The notes beneath the pieces were generated by a model. That model was not told the DNA's origin. It was given only the letters and a program-made list of their open reading frames with translations, and ran no database searches. A stretch of 64,000 nucleotides of DNA from Pseudo-nitzschia pungens (taxonomy: Eukaryota; Bacillariophyta; Bacillariophyceae; Bacillariales; Bacillariaceae). The stretch's first letter is position 1; each line of letters starts with the position of its first letter. Location: assembly GCA_037355855.1 (NCBI GenBank), contig CM074758.1, positions 9,600,135 through 9,664,134 on the forward strand. Direction: 5' to 3'. Shown in pieces: positions 38,699-49,770 of this stretch. Both the position numbers and the translations under genes were made by a program.

Positions 38699-41600
38699 TC
38701 AGATTACCGTTTTGGTGTTCTTAGCAATATCGGTCTGATACGAGCGATCGCCGCTCTTTGCCTTGTAATATGCCTTCTTATACTCATTGTATTCTTGTTC
38801 AGTAATGCCTAGGATAACATTCCTGAATTTGCGAAATAGGGAACCCTGTAGTGGTTTGGTGAAGTAGTCCGCGATCATCTGATCCGTGGGCATATATTCG
38901 ATGGTTACTTCTCCTTTCTGCACCCGGTCCGTAACAAAGAAGTATCGAATGTTAATGTGTTTGGTTCTTTTTCCACTACTTGACTTGCCATTCTTTTCCA
39001 GACGTATGGAGCTTGTGTTGTCTTGGTATAGTATGGTCGTTCCATTGCCCAATGCCGGTTTTGTTGCACTGTTATCTGTCATGTGCTGTCCTTGTGCCAT
39101 TAGGAATTGTCTTGCCCAGCAGATAAATGACATGTTGTCATCTACCCCAACAATCTCTGCTTCCGTTGAGCTTCTGGTGTTCAACTTCTGCTTTGTTGAT
39201 GTGGCTATTGCACCGCCCCGGCCGAAAGTCATGAAACCACCTGTATGGCTCCTCATGTCTTCATGGACTGCAAAGGCAGCGTCCACATGCCAGTATACAT
39301 CTCCGGTCTCATCCCACCCCAACACTAGTGGTAGGAATGGTGTCTCCTTTAGGTAGCACATTACCCTCTTCAGCTTCTTCCAGTCATCGGTGTCTGGTGA
39401 CTTGGTCCTTGTACAGAGAAACGCTATTGCTGTTTGTATATCTGGCCGTGTTCTTTTTGCCATAAATAATAGCTTCGCCACATAGTGGTGGAATATCACG
39501 GCTTTGTCTTCTCCCAACTTCTCGCTCGCCCCATTAATCTTGAAGAGATGATCTGCAGCTGGGGTCACTGCCTCACAACCATCCAGCTCCTTCGGTAAGT
39601 TCTGTAGGATTTCCTCGAGATAGTCAAACATGCTGAATTTAACAACTCCAGTCTCTGAATAGTCAATCGTCATGCCGACGTAGTCGTGTATCTTTCCGCG
39701 TGTCTCGGTTAAAGGGGAGATTTGGCCGTATACCTTGTTTAGATCCTTGATAACTGCTGTAACCACTTCTGGGTCCTTGTGGGATATCTTCAGGTCGTCT
39801 ACATGCCACACGATGGTGCACTGCTCCCCGTTGATTATCTTGTTCATGGTGCATGCATCATAGGGGTTCCATTCGAACCCCCACTCCTTGAGCGTTCCAG
39901 ATAAGTTCTCCCAGAATAGAATCGCTGCTCTCATGGTTCCGTAGATCGCCTTCTCTGCCTTGGCGTACAACACCTTCTTGCCGTGTTTGTCGATTAGATG
40001 TGGGCGATACATCTTTGGATCAATTCTGCAGAGTAGCTCTGCCATGGTCCCATCCAATCGAATGAATACGTCCTCACCTTCCGGCATGTCCGTCTGTAGG
40101 AAAGCTCCTGGGATGTCCACAGTGGCGACGTCGCGTTCTTCAATTGCGTCAATGACGCATGACAACATTAAAGCATGTAGTGAGACTGTAGGTGATGCAG
40201 CATCCTCTTTGGCTATGAACTCACGTTGTTTCCTGCCGTCCGCACAACCACGACCTTTTACTTTGCCTTCCCGCTTCCGCTTGAGGAACATTAGATACGG
40301 TAGGGCTTGCTGTACCTGTTCTTTGGTCATCTTACGGGGATCAACAACAGATCCCACCCTTCGGTCATGGAATTGTTGTAGCTCTTTTAGCACGGCGGTC
40401 ACACCCTCTTCTCCAAAGATCTTCAGCCCTTGCTTTACCCCGTACTGCTTGGTTACTTGGCTGGCATCAAGGTTGTTGTAGTTCTCGATCGCTGCAGCCA
40501 CCAACATGACTGCCTCGTGGTCGTTACTAATCTTTTTGACTGCTGCAGAGAATCCGGCCGTAGTAAATAGGCGGCTTCGACTCGTTGCTGCATATCCGTC
40601 GTCCGAGTTGTACTTATTGTGCGTCCTTCGTACAGTTGTGCGCAATCGATGGGCAATTGGTTCGAATGTGTTCCGAATGCGGTCACCGAGTGCTTCTTCT
40701 GCCTCGGTGACATCCTCTGTATCATGCTGTTCAGATTCAACGGCCGATCGGTCGTCTTCATCATCTGCCTCCTCGCCTGCTTCCTCAATTGTGCCATTTT
40801 CCTGTTGATCATCAATGGGTGTACCAATATTGAGGTTGGGCTCTGTTGCGGTCAACGTGTCCTCTGATTCGATAAGGGCCTGGTCTTCGGCGATTAGGTC
40901 GGATAATTCTGACTCGTCATCAGACCTGTCTGGCGCATAGTCGGCATCGCTGGCGTTGTCGTCATCGCTGTTGATATCCTCGTCGATGTCCGTGATGGTT
41001 GTGCTGCCGGTACTTACCAGAACTCCATCTGGCATTTTGTCGCGTTCTGCGAGTGATTCAATTTTGTCAATTACTGCATTGGTCATTGGGATGGGCGTTG
41101 CAAACTGTCGCCAGATACGCTTTCCGGTGTCTATGTTATATGCCCAGAACCCGCCGGTTAAATCACCAGTGGGGCGTAAATACACTGCGTCGTCCGATCG
41201 AGCTCGCATGGTATTGTCGGTATCTCCGTGGTGGGCTTGCATGCTCTCGAGGAACTGAAATCCAACGGCCGATGCGTCCAGCAACGTCCCTGTCATTAGC
41301 TCACGGGCTGTAATAGTGGGGGACACACTGGTGGTGCGGCAATTAAGCCAGTAGATAGCGGAGTATACCATTTCGATAAGGAGTCTTCGGGGAAGCTTGC
41401 GCACTGGTAGGCTGTGCATCATGGCCCGAATATTTTCCTTCACTGTCCGTATGCTGCGCTCAACGGTTGGTTCATGTGCCTGTGCCGCCACACAACTTAA
41501 CCGGATTGGTGGCGTCATGCGTAGCAAGTCATCTCTTGCACATTCGAAGTCATTGTCCCCGCGAATTTCCACCACCGAGAACCCTCGACTTGCGTATTGT

Positions 41601-44410
41601 CCGACTAGAGTCTCAATGCAAATGATAATTGTTGCTTTCTTGGTATCGCCAATGGCACGTGCCGATCTAATGCGTAGGTGCCGGGAGATGCTGTGGAAGA
41701 ATGCAATGCCGTTGACCCACATGATGTCCACACATAGTGTCACATTCCCATAGATGTTCAGGATTTTGTCAGGCACCGGGAGGATGTCTTCTCGTGCGTG
41801 TTCTGGTTGCTGTCGGACTGTTTTCCCTTTAATAATTCCACTGTGCTCCCCGTAGATATCCTTCATGATTTGGACATCGCGACGTGTTACTGTGCAGTTC
41901 TTAATTAGGTTGTTGTCGATCATTTTGATGAGGCTCTTGCTGTTTGGCAGCCATAATTGCTCTTGTAATTTGCGTGCTTTCTCTGCACGCCGACAATCCA
42001 GATCGGAGTACAATTTCTTTTGACCTTCCACGGTGGTGATTGCGAGGAGTATTCCACTTTCCTTCGTCATGTCGCAATAGTAGAGGTTACATGGCGACCG
42101 ACCGAACCTTCTGGTTTCTCCATTGCTCTTGTGAACATGTAGGGCATTGTCCATGGCGCTGTCCATTGTAACTCGGAATTGGTCAGTCACACGTGCAAGA
42201 GACAGGACATTAGCAATGCCTTCCTCGTAGAACCATACCTCGCCAAAGCCAGGTAAATCCGCAATTAGGTTGGTTGTGGCGGTTCCGGAATTGCAGTGAA
42301 TTGTCATCATGTTATGCTTACCTTCTGCCGGCCTAATATTTCTTACCATGTTTCTGTTACAGATGAGATTAACGGAAGATTCGCTGTCTAGGAGTATCCA
42401 GTTGGGGTTTACTCCTCCTCGTGGTTGTGCCAGAAGGAGTTCGATCGATTTGTTGTATCTGAAGGATGTATCCCCACTCCTGGGCTTTCCATTGGTTACA
42501 TGGGCGCTCTCACTCCTGGGCTTTGCCATGGTCGGCATGGGAGAGATCGAGTTTGAGTAGTGTAGGGAACTGAAATTATGATGGGGGGAGTCCGCTGTTG
42601 TTGTAGGGGGAATAGTGGATTCCGCCAGCTCCACTCCTGCAGGTCCCGGAAGAATGGGGACAAATGGGTAGTCTGAGGTGGGAGGGATGGATATGGTAAG
42701 GGGAATAGGTGGATCCGGAGAGGTAAGGAAAGCCGGATTGTGGTCGGAAAGGCTTCGGTGACTGTCAGTTGAAGTTGTGTGGGAAGAGCAGCTTCGTGGG
42801 ATTAGACGCGCCTGCGTGTTGAAAGACGAAACATCGGACGACTCGGCAGTTGAGGCATAGGATGCGACGGTTAGGGCACATGTGTCGGTGTCGGCATTGG
42901 GTCGGTCGTGCGCGCCGGGAGGGTCCGGTACGACTGGGCAGGTTTTGTCGGTGAAGTTGGCGCTACTCGAAGGAGTGTGGCGTGGTTCGGGGATTGGATC
43001 GTGTGGTTTGGTAGAACTCATAGTTTTATCTGTAGAGCTGTGGACAACACCCATCTGGAAGAAGGAATGGTAGGTGTCCCCGAAATCTTCGTCGCTGTGA
43101 GCGGCGACCATGAGCATTTGGCGACTAGTAAGTTTCTTGGTGCCTGATTTGGTTGGTGCTTTTGCTGGTGTCTTTGTGGAGTCTTGTTGCGGTTGCGGTG
43201 GAGAATCATTGTTGTTGTCTCTGTTCGGTTCAGTTACATTTGAGACTGTTGTAGCGGTACCTTTCGTCACGAACGTGGTTGATTCCTTGTCCGAGCCGGT
43301 TGATTTGTTGGACGTGGTTGCTCGTCCGTTGGTTGTGCCTTTCCCTTTGCCTCGCGTTCCTTTTCGCGTGTTATGGAACTGTTGTAGCATGTCAATTGCC
43401 CGGGATACAGTCCTTGGGTATTGGTTTGTTCCAAGACTGTACTGATTGGCAAGTGTTTCTTTTAACTTGCTTGTATCCTCGTCACTCCCTTCGATCATTA
43501 GAGCGGCGAGAATTGACTGCTCAACTAACCGGTCAACTTCCTTTCGGGTTCCTTCCGTGAGTGTAAGGTAAGTGTCATAGGTGGTGATTGCGGTTTTGTC
43601 AATGATGAGTGGTTCTTGTTCAAGGTATGCAATTACAAAGCCCTTCATGACTAGTGACCCTCCGAGCGATTTGACCACTTCGTATGCGTCAGTCACTGAC
43701 TTTCCGAACTCGGTTGCGTTGTTTGCTCGTTGTCGGGTGCAGAGTAGCTTCCGTAGTGCTCGTAGCAGGTTGGTTTCCCCATGTACCTTGGTTTTGCTTC
43801 CCTGATAGCAGATCTCGCGTAAAATGGTGAGTAGGCCCACGATGCATTGCTTTGTGTCGACAGATTCCCAGTCGTCGTGTCCTTCGAGTTTGTCCATCAT
43901 TTCATCGTCGATTTGCCCCACGGCTATGGCGTAGATCTTCTTCATGTCTTGTCGGTATACACTGTATTCCTTGACCTTCTGCTTGAGCTCCTCTTGATAC
44001 ATTTGTTGTGCGATTGCCTTTTTGGCTGGATTTTCCTCCATTGTTTCTTTTCCATCTTCTGACTTTACTTTGTCCATCCATTCACTTTCGTCTACAGGTG
44101 TTGGGGCAAATTCTGTTCGGGTTATCACCTTCATGTGCTTGATCGATAGCCCCACTTCTGGTACGTATTTTGAACCACCAAGTGTTTGTAGTCGTCGCTT
44201 GAATGTTTTATAATCTTGTGCCAAAGCATCTCCTTTCATGATGATGCCTTTCATTTCGTTTTGGTCATCACCGGTGAATGCTGGTGCCTGCTTTCCTTCG
44301 GTCTTTGATTTCGTTCTTTTGTTTGAGTTAGTATTGCCGCCTTGACGGCTATTGTTACTGGTGTTGGCTTCATTGCCTGGTATCCCATTTTGGGTTTTCG
44401 AATCGTCCAT
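38699..44410 (-). CDS. Copia Gag-Pol polyprotein (1903 aa)
   Basis: Gag covers about residues 1-500 and contains a basic GKGKGTTNGRATT-like stretch but no clear CCHC knuckle. Protease motif is WILLDSESSVNLI (about 668-680), with Glu where aspartic proteases normally have Gly; the codon reads GAA. Integrase has a HKSNGE...CNLYYC zinc motif, then D in CVDIMW (about 893), D in RGDNDF (about 953) and E in TVERSIRTVKE (about 983). An acidic linker (about 1130-1250) follows. Reverse transcriptase has VATVDIPGAF (about 1427) and HVDDLKISH (about 1536). RNase H has YWHVDAAFAVHED (about 1710) and STEAEIVGVDD. The order PR-IN-RT-RH identifies Copia. No stop or frameshift is present. D-x-Q/E-S protease variants may be a trait of this diatom clade and not a defect. 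Confidence 0.93.
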   Translation of the reverse strand: MDDSKTQNGIPGNEANTSNNSRQGGNTNSNKRTKSKTEGKQAPAFTGDDQNEMKGIIMKGDALAQDYKTFKRRLQTLGGSKYVPEVGLSIKHMKVITRTEFAPTPVDESEWMDKVKSEDGKETMEENPAKKAIAQQMYQEELKQKVKEYSVYRQDMKKIYAIAVGQIDDEMMDKLEGHDDWESVDTKQCIVGLLTILREICYQGSKTKVHGETNLLRALRKLLCTRQRANNATEFGKSVTDAYEVVKSLGGSLVMKGFVIAYLEQEPLIIDKTAITTYDTYLTLTEGTRKEVDRLVEQSILAALMIEGSDEDTSKLKETLANQYSLGTNQYPRTVSRAIDMLQQFHNTRKGTRGKGKGTTNGRATTSNKSTGSDKESTTFVTKGTATTVSNVTEPNRDNNNDSPPQPQQDSTKTPAKAPTKSGTKKLTSRQMLMVAAHSDEDFGDTYHSFFQMGVVHSSTDKTMSSTKPHDPIPEPRHTPSSSANFTDKTCPVVPDPPGAHDRPNADTDTCALTVASYASTAESSDVSSFNTQARLIPRSCSSHTTSTDSHRSLSDHNPAFLTSPDPPIPLTISIPPTSDYPFVPILPGPAGVELAESTIPPTTTADSPHHNFSSLHYSNSISPMPTMAKPRSESAHVTNGKPRSGDTSFRYNKSIELLLAQPRGGVNPNWILLDSESSVNLICNRNMVRNIRPAEGKHNMMTIHCNSGTATTNLIADLPGFGEVWFYEEGIANVLSLARVTDQFRVTMDSAMDNALHVHKSNGETRRFGRSPCNLYYCDMTKESGILLAITTVEGQKKLYSDLDCRRAEKARKLQEQLWLPNSKSLIKMIDNNLIKNCTVTRRDVQIMKDIYGEHSGIIKGKTVRQQPEHAREDILPVPDKILNIYGNVTLCVDIMWVNGIAFFHSISRHLRIRSARAIGDTKKATIIICIETLVGQYASRGFSVVEIRGDNDFECARDDLLRMTPPIRLSCVAAQAHEPTVERSIRTVKENIRAMMHSLPVRKLPRRLLIEMVYSAIYWLNCRTTSVSPTITARELMTGTLLDASAVGFQFLESMQAHHGDTDNTMRARSDDAVYLRPTGDLTGGFWAYNIDTGKRIWRQFATPIPMTNAVIDKIESLAERDKMPDGVLVSTGSTTITDIDEDINSDDDNASDADYAPDRSDDESELSDLIAEDQALIESEDTLTATEPNLNIGTPIDDQQENGTIEEAGEEADDEDDRSAVESEQHDTEDVTEAEEALGDRIRNTFEPIAHRLRTTVRRTHNKYNSDDGYAATSRSRLFTTAGFSAAVKKISNDHEAVMLVAAAIENYNNLDASQVTKQYGVKQGLKIFGEEGVTAVLKELQQFHDRRVGSVVDPRKMTKEQVQQALPYLMFLKRKREGKVKGRGCADGRKQREFIAKEDAASPTVSLHALMLSCVIDAIEERDVATVDIPGAFLQTDMPEGEDVFIRLDGTMAELLCRIDPKMYRPHLIDKHGKKVLYAKAEKAIYGTMRAAILFWENLSGTLKEWGFEWNPYDACTMNKIINGEQCTIVWHVDDLKISHKDPEVVTAVIKDLNKVYGQISPLTETRGKIHDYVGMTIDYSETGVVKFSMFDYLEEILQNLPKELDGCEAVTPAADHLFKINGASEKLGEDKAVIFHHYVAKLLFMAKRTRPDIQTAIAFLCTRTKSPDTDDWKKLKRVMCYLKETPFLPLVLGWDETGDVYWHVDAAFAVHEDMRSHTGGFMTFGRGGAIATSTKQKLNTRSSTEAEIVGVDDNMSFICWARQFLMAQGQHMTDNSATKPALGNGTTILYQDNTSSIRLEKNGKSSSGKRTKHINIRYFFVTDRVQKGEVTIEYMPTDQMIADYFTKPLQGSLFRKFRNVILGITEQEYNEYKKAYYKAKSGDRSYQTDIAKNTKTVI

Positions 44411-44527
44411 GGCGACGATGTCACGACCTTGGTCGTCCAGTGCAGTGATATCGATTCCTTGGTATGGATATAACTGGCAGCAGTCCTATAGTAGAGATGC
44501 TGACTTTCGAGCGCACTTTGAAAATTA

Positions 44528-44769
44528 TGTTGAAGGAACAAGCAATGTGTCAATCAAACAACCGGCTTGTCCAGTCTCAAGAAGAAAATTGGATAAACTT
44601 CATAAACTAGATAATTTTCAAAGTGTAAGACATCTGCTCTGCTGAGCAACATGCTTGCCCTTTTGTTAACGTTGTGGTGCAGTTTACCACATTACTAATA
44701 ATTCTATTTTCGTGAACGTACGCATGGCAGACGATTCGACTCGTATGATTCTCAACCTGATTCTCAACA
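44528..44769 (-). repeat. 5' LTR of the minus-strand Copia element
   Basis: Same 242 bp sequence as 38440-38681 with one clear substitution (CAACCGGCTT against CAACAGGCTT). It holds the element's promoter and lies 100 bp upstream of the divergently oriented gene at 44869. Confidence 0.9.
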
Positions 44770-44868
44770 GAAGAGTGGTGTGTTGTGTGTTATCGCTATC
44801 GCGACTCTTCGTTCGTGGAAGTGTGCTTCTTTGGTGCACGGTAAGGTAAGATTAACCTTATCATCCCC

Positions 44869-47246
44869 TTGCCAAAACAACGAAACGCTTGTGTCAGTTT
44901 TGTGCGGGACGGACGGAACAGAGACAACCTAACGCACATGATGCAAACTACGGATGCGCTCACGCGTACGTGGAAGATCTTACCGAGCACCATGGCATAC
45001 ATGGTACAACTTGCCAACAGACCAACAGCAAAATCCGTTACCATCGACAGTAACAGTAACAGTTACAGCTACAGAGATACCAACAGCAACAGCAATGCCA
45101 ATGCCAACAGCAATGCCAACAGGAATGCCAACAAGAATGCGAAAAGATGCCGTTCCTGTAATAGTAGCAGAAATCATAGTAACAGAAACGGTAATGGCTA
45201 CACGTACGGGTACAACGATGCTTGGATTTGCATGGCGGTGTTGGCCCTGGCGTTTCTAGTGGTGGACTCCGAGTCTCTCTCCCTTTCCGTTCCCCTTTCC
45301 CTTTCCACGGCGGTTGCCAACAAGAAAGACCAAGACAAAAACACGAACAAAAACACAAACAAAAACACAAACATGAAAAATACACCAGAGACAAAACCGC
45401 CGTCCTACACTCTCCGATCCGAGACGTGGGACTACCAATCCAAACACGACGTTGGATACGAGGTGGCAACAAAAACAACAACAACAACAACAACAACCAC
45501 GGAATCAGCTGCCGCTATAGCTGCTGTCGACCCGATCCTGCTCCTCAATGGATTTGGCGTCGGATCCTTTCATCAGCACCGACTCGTCGAGGCCTTGCTG
45601 GGTGATTCAAACAGCAATAGGGATAGCAATAGCAATAGAGATTGCGATAACCACCAGCAGCAGCAGCAGCAGCAGCCTCTCACCACCGTTTATTGCCTGG
45701 ATTACCTGGGGCAGGGACGGAGCTGGCCGAGAGACTGTAACGACGGAGACGGGGACAATGAGAACGGATTGCAATATTCGGCCAACACGTAAGTGAAACG
45801 AGTCGAGTCGAGTTGAGTTGAGTTGAGTTGAGTCGAGAGTTGCAGACAAATTGAAGACAAATTGCAGACAAATTGCAGACAAATTGCAGACAAGTTGAAT
45901 CGAATCGCGTCGTATACGGAGTCAGTCGCGTTGTGCGGGACAAATAATGAAGGAAGGAAGGAGGGAATCATGTGACGTACACGCAAAGACAAAGTATTTT
46001 TGCAATATTAGTACAAGTACCTTACAGTAAGATTACCGTGTGCACGTACGTGTACACGTAACCTTACTGTCTTCGTTTCGTTTTTTCATTTTCATCTCAT
46101 CGTTTCATCGTTTCATCGTCTCCTTTCCCAATATATATTACTTCGATATTTCATTCCATTGTTTAATTCCATTCTTTGGTTCCACTCCACAGATGGTGCG
46201 AACAGATTATAGACTTTCTCGAGATGGTCGTGATTCCCTCGCACCAAACGCAAACGCAAAACGGCAGCCAAAACACGGACACTCCGCCGTGCCGGGTCCA
46301 CCTGGTGGGAAACTCTGTCGGCGGACACCTGGCGGCGCACGTCGCCCTGCGGCGCCCCGAGCTCGTGGCGAGCCTCTGCCTGCTCAATCCGACGCCCGTG
46401 TGGGGCTCCAAGCTGCCGGGATGGAACGGCCACCTGCCCGCCCCGGCAATACCGAAAGCGGTGGGAAGGTACCTCTTCGATCGGATCAGGGACCCGCAAA
46501 CGATCGACGACTTTTTGGGGGCGGTCTACTCGTCACCAAGCGCCTTTGCCGGAACCGACCTGGTCGACGAGATTCGGGGCGCCACCATGGGAGACGGCGG
46601 CCACGCGGCCTTTGCCAGCATCATGTGGTCCCCGCCGCTAGAGGCTGACACCGGGAACAATCATAACGACAACATCAATGACGACGATAAAGATGACGAT
46701 AACGAAAGCAGAAGCAGCGGCAGCGGCAGCAGCACCGACTTTGGGGACTGCCTGAAATCCCTCTCGGCTTCGATCGATGTTTGCCTCGTCTTTGGCGCCG
46801 ACGATCCTTGGTGCAAGCCGGCTTTTGCGGTTCCCATGCTCGAGGCCCTGCGGGAGCGTGAGCACGCCGAGGATGTTCTCGTTCCCGTTTCCGAGGAGCA
46901 ATGCAATAATCCTCGTCCTCGTCCTCGTTCTTCTCCGATTCAGCGATACTTTCAGATTTCCAACGCCGGGCATTGCCCGAACCACGAGGCACCCGGAGCG
47001 GTCGGGCACGTGGTGAGGGCCTGGGCGGGTGCTACCGATCGATCCTCCGCAGGGGGGATCTTGCTGCCGGAGGTCGGTGGCAGCGGCAACGGCAGCGGCA
47101 ATAGCAACGACGACGGCTCGGGGATGGGGTTGAGCTTTGTCGAGGAGTGGGCCGATCCGGGTGCGCCGCCGCAGACCCTGCAAGAACTCGACGCGAGCGC
47201 CATTCCGCGGAGCTGGGCAGACGCTGTGGTCGCTCGGTTCCTGTGA
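44869..47246 (+). CDS. Alpha/beta-hydrolase, possibly plastid PPH/CLD1-like, one intron
   Basis: Exons 44869-45788 and 46193-47246 flank a 404-nt intron (GTAAGT donor, CACAG acceptor) that splits a Thr codon AC|A. The joined product has 657 residues from the first ATG. Motifs of the fold appear in order: PILLLNGFGVGSFHQHR (oxyanion region), CLDYLGQGRSWP, then GNSVGG with nucleophile S348, FGADDPW (Asp about 510) and NAGHCPNHEAP (His about 567). The GHCP-x-x-E-x-P ending resembles plant chloroplast pheophytinase/CLD1-type hydrolases, so a chlorophyll-related substrate is possible but unproven. The ATG at 45232 would give an N-terminal MAVLALAFLVVDSE signal-like helix and 536 residues, and could be the true start, with the Asn/Ser-rich tract before it being 5' UTR. 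An acidic Asp/Asn insertion lies near residues 460-485. Confidence 0.85.
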
Positions 47247-47751
47247 CATAATTTAAAACCCTATCGACTGGACGAGAAGGCAACACAACGCAACGTAACC
47301 CAACTAACCGATTCGGATTCGGGAGGTTGGATTCGTTTAGGTTAGGTTACGTTAGGTTAGATTGCATTACAGTAAAGTACAACACAGTACAAACACAGTA
47401 CACCATCAGATCGTGTAGTTGATGGGTCAATTGCATCTATGAATAATGAATAGCGGTGATACATTCGTTTGGGTGTCGAATTCGATTCATTTGGACAAAG
47501 GCGGAACGAAATCCGGAATGACTCGCAAAAACCAATCATCGGTCTGCGAGTGCGTGTGCGTGTGCTCAACCACCGATCAGAATACTAGCAGCAGCAACTA
47601 AAGCAGTGCTGTCCTTTTTTTTTAGTACACGAGCTCTCCGGAACGAACCACGAAATATATTCCACTACCGGCAGTGCTGCTTCTTGGGTGCTGTACTGCG
47701 CCATGTTGTAAAATGTGCTGTGCATCGTGCCAAGCACTTTTTGTACGCAAG
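47247..47751. other. Spacer between convergent genes
   Basis: No gene. Contains GTTAGGTTAC-type runs near 47337-47365 and a poly-T stretch near 47612. It would hold the two 3' UTRs. Confidence 0.5.
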
Positions 47752-48272
47752 TTAAGCGTAACAGGCTTCGGCATCCCGACGATCCAACTCCGCGTTCCAC
47801 ACCGCCAGGTGCTGGCATTGGAGGGCGACCTGATAATACACCGCAGCGAGGGCCTCTTCGTCCCAAGCACGTATGTCGTTGTTATCGACGCCATTGTCGT
47901 TGCAATCGTCGGAATCGTTCCGGTAGCACAGCTGGTGCTCCTGCTCGCAAAACACCTCGCTCGCAGCCAGCCTCCGGTGAAAGGCCCGGAATGCTCCCCA
48001 CTGTCGAATCCCGCACGATTCGAGTCCCCGGAAGCAGCTTCCGCTTCTGCCGGGGATACGAGCGAGCTCCGAATGAACCGAGACTACCAGGGAAAGGGGA
48101 TTGGCAAAGTCAACGGCAAGAGCAACGTTGGAGGCAGGGGCAAAGACTGCACTAGAAGCTGTTGTCTCGAAAGTATCTGTGTCGCCGGAATCGCTGCTGC
48201 TGTTCCAATTCTCTCGCATCATTGTTTGCGTTGGTGTTGGTGTTGGTGTTGATGTTGTCGTTGGTGTTGTTC

Positions 48273-48323
<51 letters not shown>

Positions 48324-48663
48324 CTGTTGTTGTTGTTGCCATGCCTCGCAGTTCGAGGATGAGTCGTTTGTTTTCGGTTCGGATTCGGGAGTAGTCCTCG
48401 GGCTGGAGCCAGCACGATCGAATTTCGGAGGAGGACATGTCTGCCCGGGAGAGTGCTTCGACCACCCGAGCGGTTTCGGAAAAGCTCACTCTCTGCGAAC
48501 AACGAATACAGATGGTCTTGCGGTGGTTTGCTTGCTTTGTGGTGGTGGTGGTGTGGTGTTCGTTGTGGTAAAACTCGATGGAAAAGATGTCTTGGACCCG
48601 GGAGGGACTGGGGGGCCATTGTTGGGCTTGTTGCGGGTGTTGCTTGTTGCTGTTGCTGTTGCG

Positions 48664-48714
<51 letters not shown>

Positions 48715-48744
48715 CATACTTCGGTTACAGGCTGGATTCTTCAT
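47752..48744 (-). CDS. Probable diatom-specific protein with SSSEIRSCW and RGLE motifs
   Basis: A 330-residue protein on the minus strand. The N-terminus carries an Asn-Ser repeat (about residues 11-34) and a Thr run lies near 138-155. Outside these the sequence is ordinary: VSFSETARVVEALSRAD then SSSEIRSCWLQPEDYSRIR (about 86-125), and later CFRGLESCGIRQWG, a helical segment with VFCEQEHQLC, and a final ALAAVYYQVALQCQHLAVWN helix. The combination of a V-x-F-S-E-T segment, an E-I-R-x-x-W segment and RGLE recalls an unnamed family I associate with diatoms, where it is expanded; this is recollection. No signal peptide or membrane helix. Function unknown. It is convergent with the hydrolase gene. 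Confidence 0.75.
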
Positions 48745-49770
48745 GGCGTGAAGTTTGAAGCGTTTCTTGCAGCAACGGGTATGGCAATAACTTATTCGAT
48801 AGTATCAGCAAACGCTTGTGATCCAACGTGTGTGCAAGCACCGAGAATCCAGAAGCACGAACGAAAAACTCGAATGAAATCGGTGTTCGATCCGTTTCGG
48901 AAATAATGGTACTAATGTCAGAATAGAAACCACATTGCTCACTGAAGAATAGATCCGGAATTCAATTTGCCTAACCTTACTTGTACCACGAATAGAAAAA
49001 GACGAAAAACACAAGTATCCGTCGTACTTGTACACGTCCGGCACTATCGCACGAATTGAAAAACATGTGAATTGATTGGAGTGTCGTGCGAGAATGCCTG
49101 AATGTTGTGAGCTATGGGATTTTTTTTTCCTTTCTTTTTTATGACATGTACACGTGCTTCGTACGAAGACCGTATCTAAGTGACCGTAACCTTACTTCTA
49201 CCGGTAAACCTTCTCTATCATCCCGGATTATCTCTTATTATTTTAATTTTTCGATGCGAAGCGATGCGATGCGATGCGATATGATGTGAATTCCACCAAG
49301 AAAGAAACAAGACGGTGCGCATAATCAACCGTTCGAGTAAGGCTTACGATTAAAAAACAATGTGATGACTGGAACGTTGATTTTTAATGGTAAGGTTCTT
49401 ACTTGTACGGTAAACCTTACTCGAACTCTTACGGAACTTTCTACCAATCAAAATTCAAAACTCCCAAGGTTTCGAACGTCGGTCAAGAGTGCTCAACGAA
49501 TTTCATAGCTTCAGTCAAAATATGGAGTAAGAGATCAGGTTACGAAGTAAAAACCTTATTACAAACATTTTATTTGTTCGGCGAGGTTTTGGGAGGCATG
49601 CTACTGCTGGTGTACTAGTAAGGAAACTGCAACCTTTTCGAAAACAGGTCGGGAAGCGGCGGCAAATTCCTCTGTAAAACCGCCTATTTTGGTCCGCCTT
49701 TTTTACTAGTGAAGACTCAGTCGACTAAAAAATTCCTCTCGATAAATTATGATAAACCTTACTAGAACAA
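48745..49770. other. Spacer without a gene
   Basis: No supportable gene. Contains several CTAACCTTACTTG, GTAACCTTACTTC and GTAAACCTTACTC motifs (about 48972, 49189, 49410), and a GATGCGATGCGAT run at about 49254-49282. Confidence 0.5.

Larger units (their letters stand above)
38440..44769 (-). mobile_element. Young Copia-type LTR retrotransposon
   Basis: A 5 bp target duplication GAAGA flanks the element (38435-38439 and 44770-44774). LTRs of 242 bp (38440-38681 and 44528-44769) differ by about one base, so insertion is recent. One 1903-codon polyprotein frame on the minus strand is intact. It belongs to a different lineage from the element at 26391, since the LTRs are unrelated. Confidence 0.93.
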
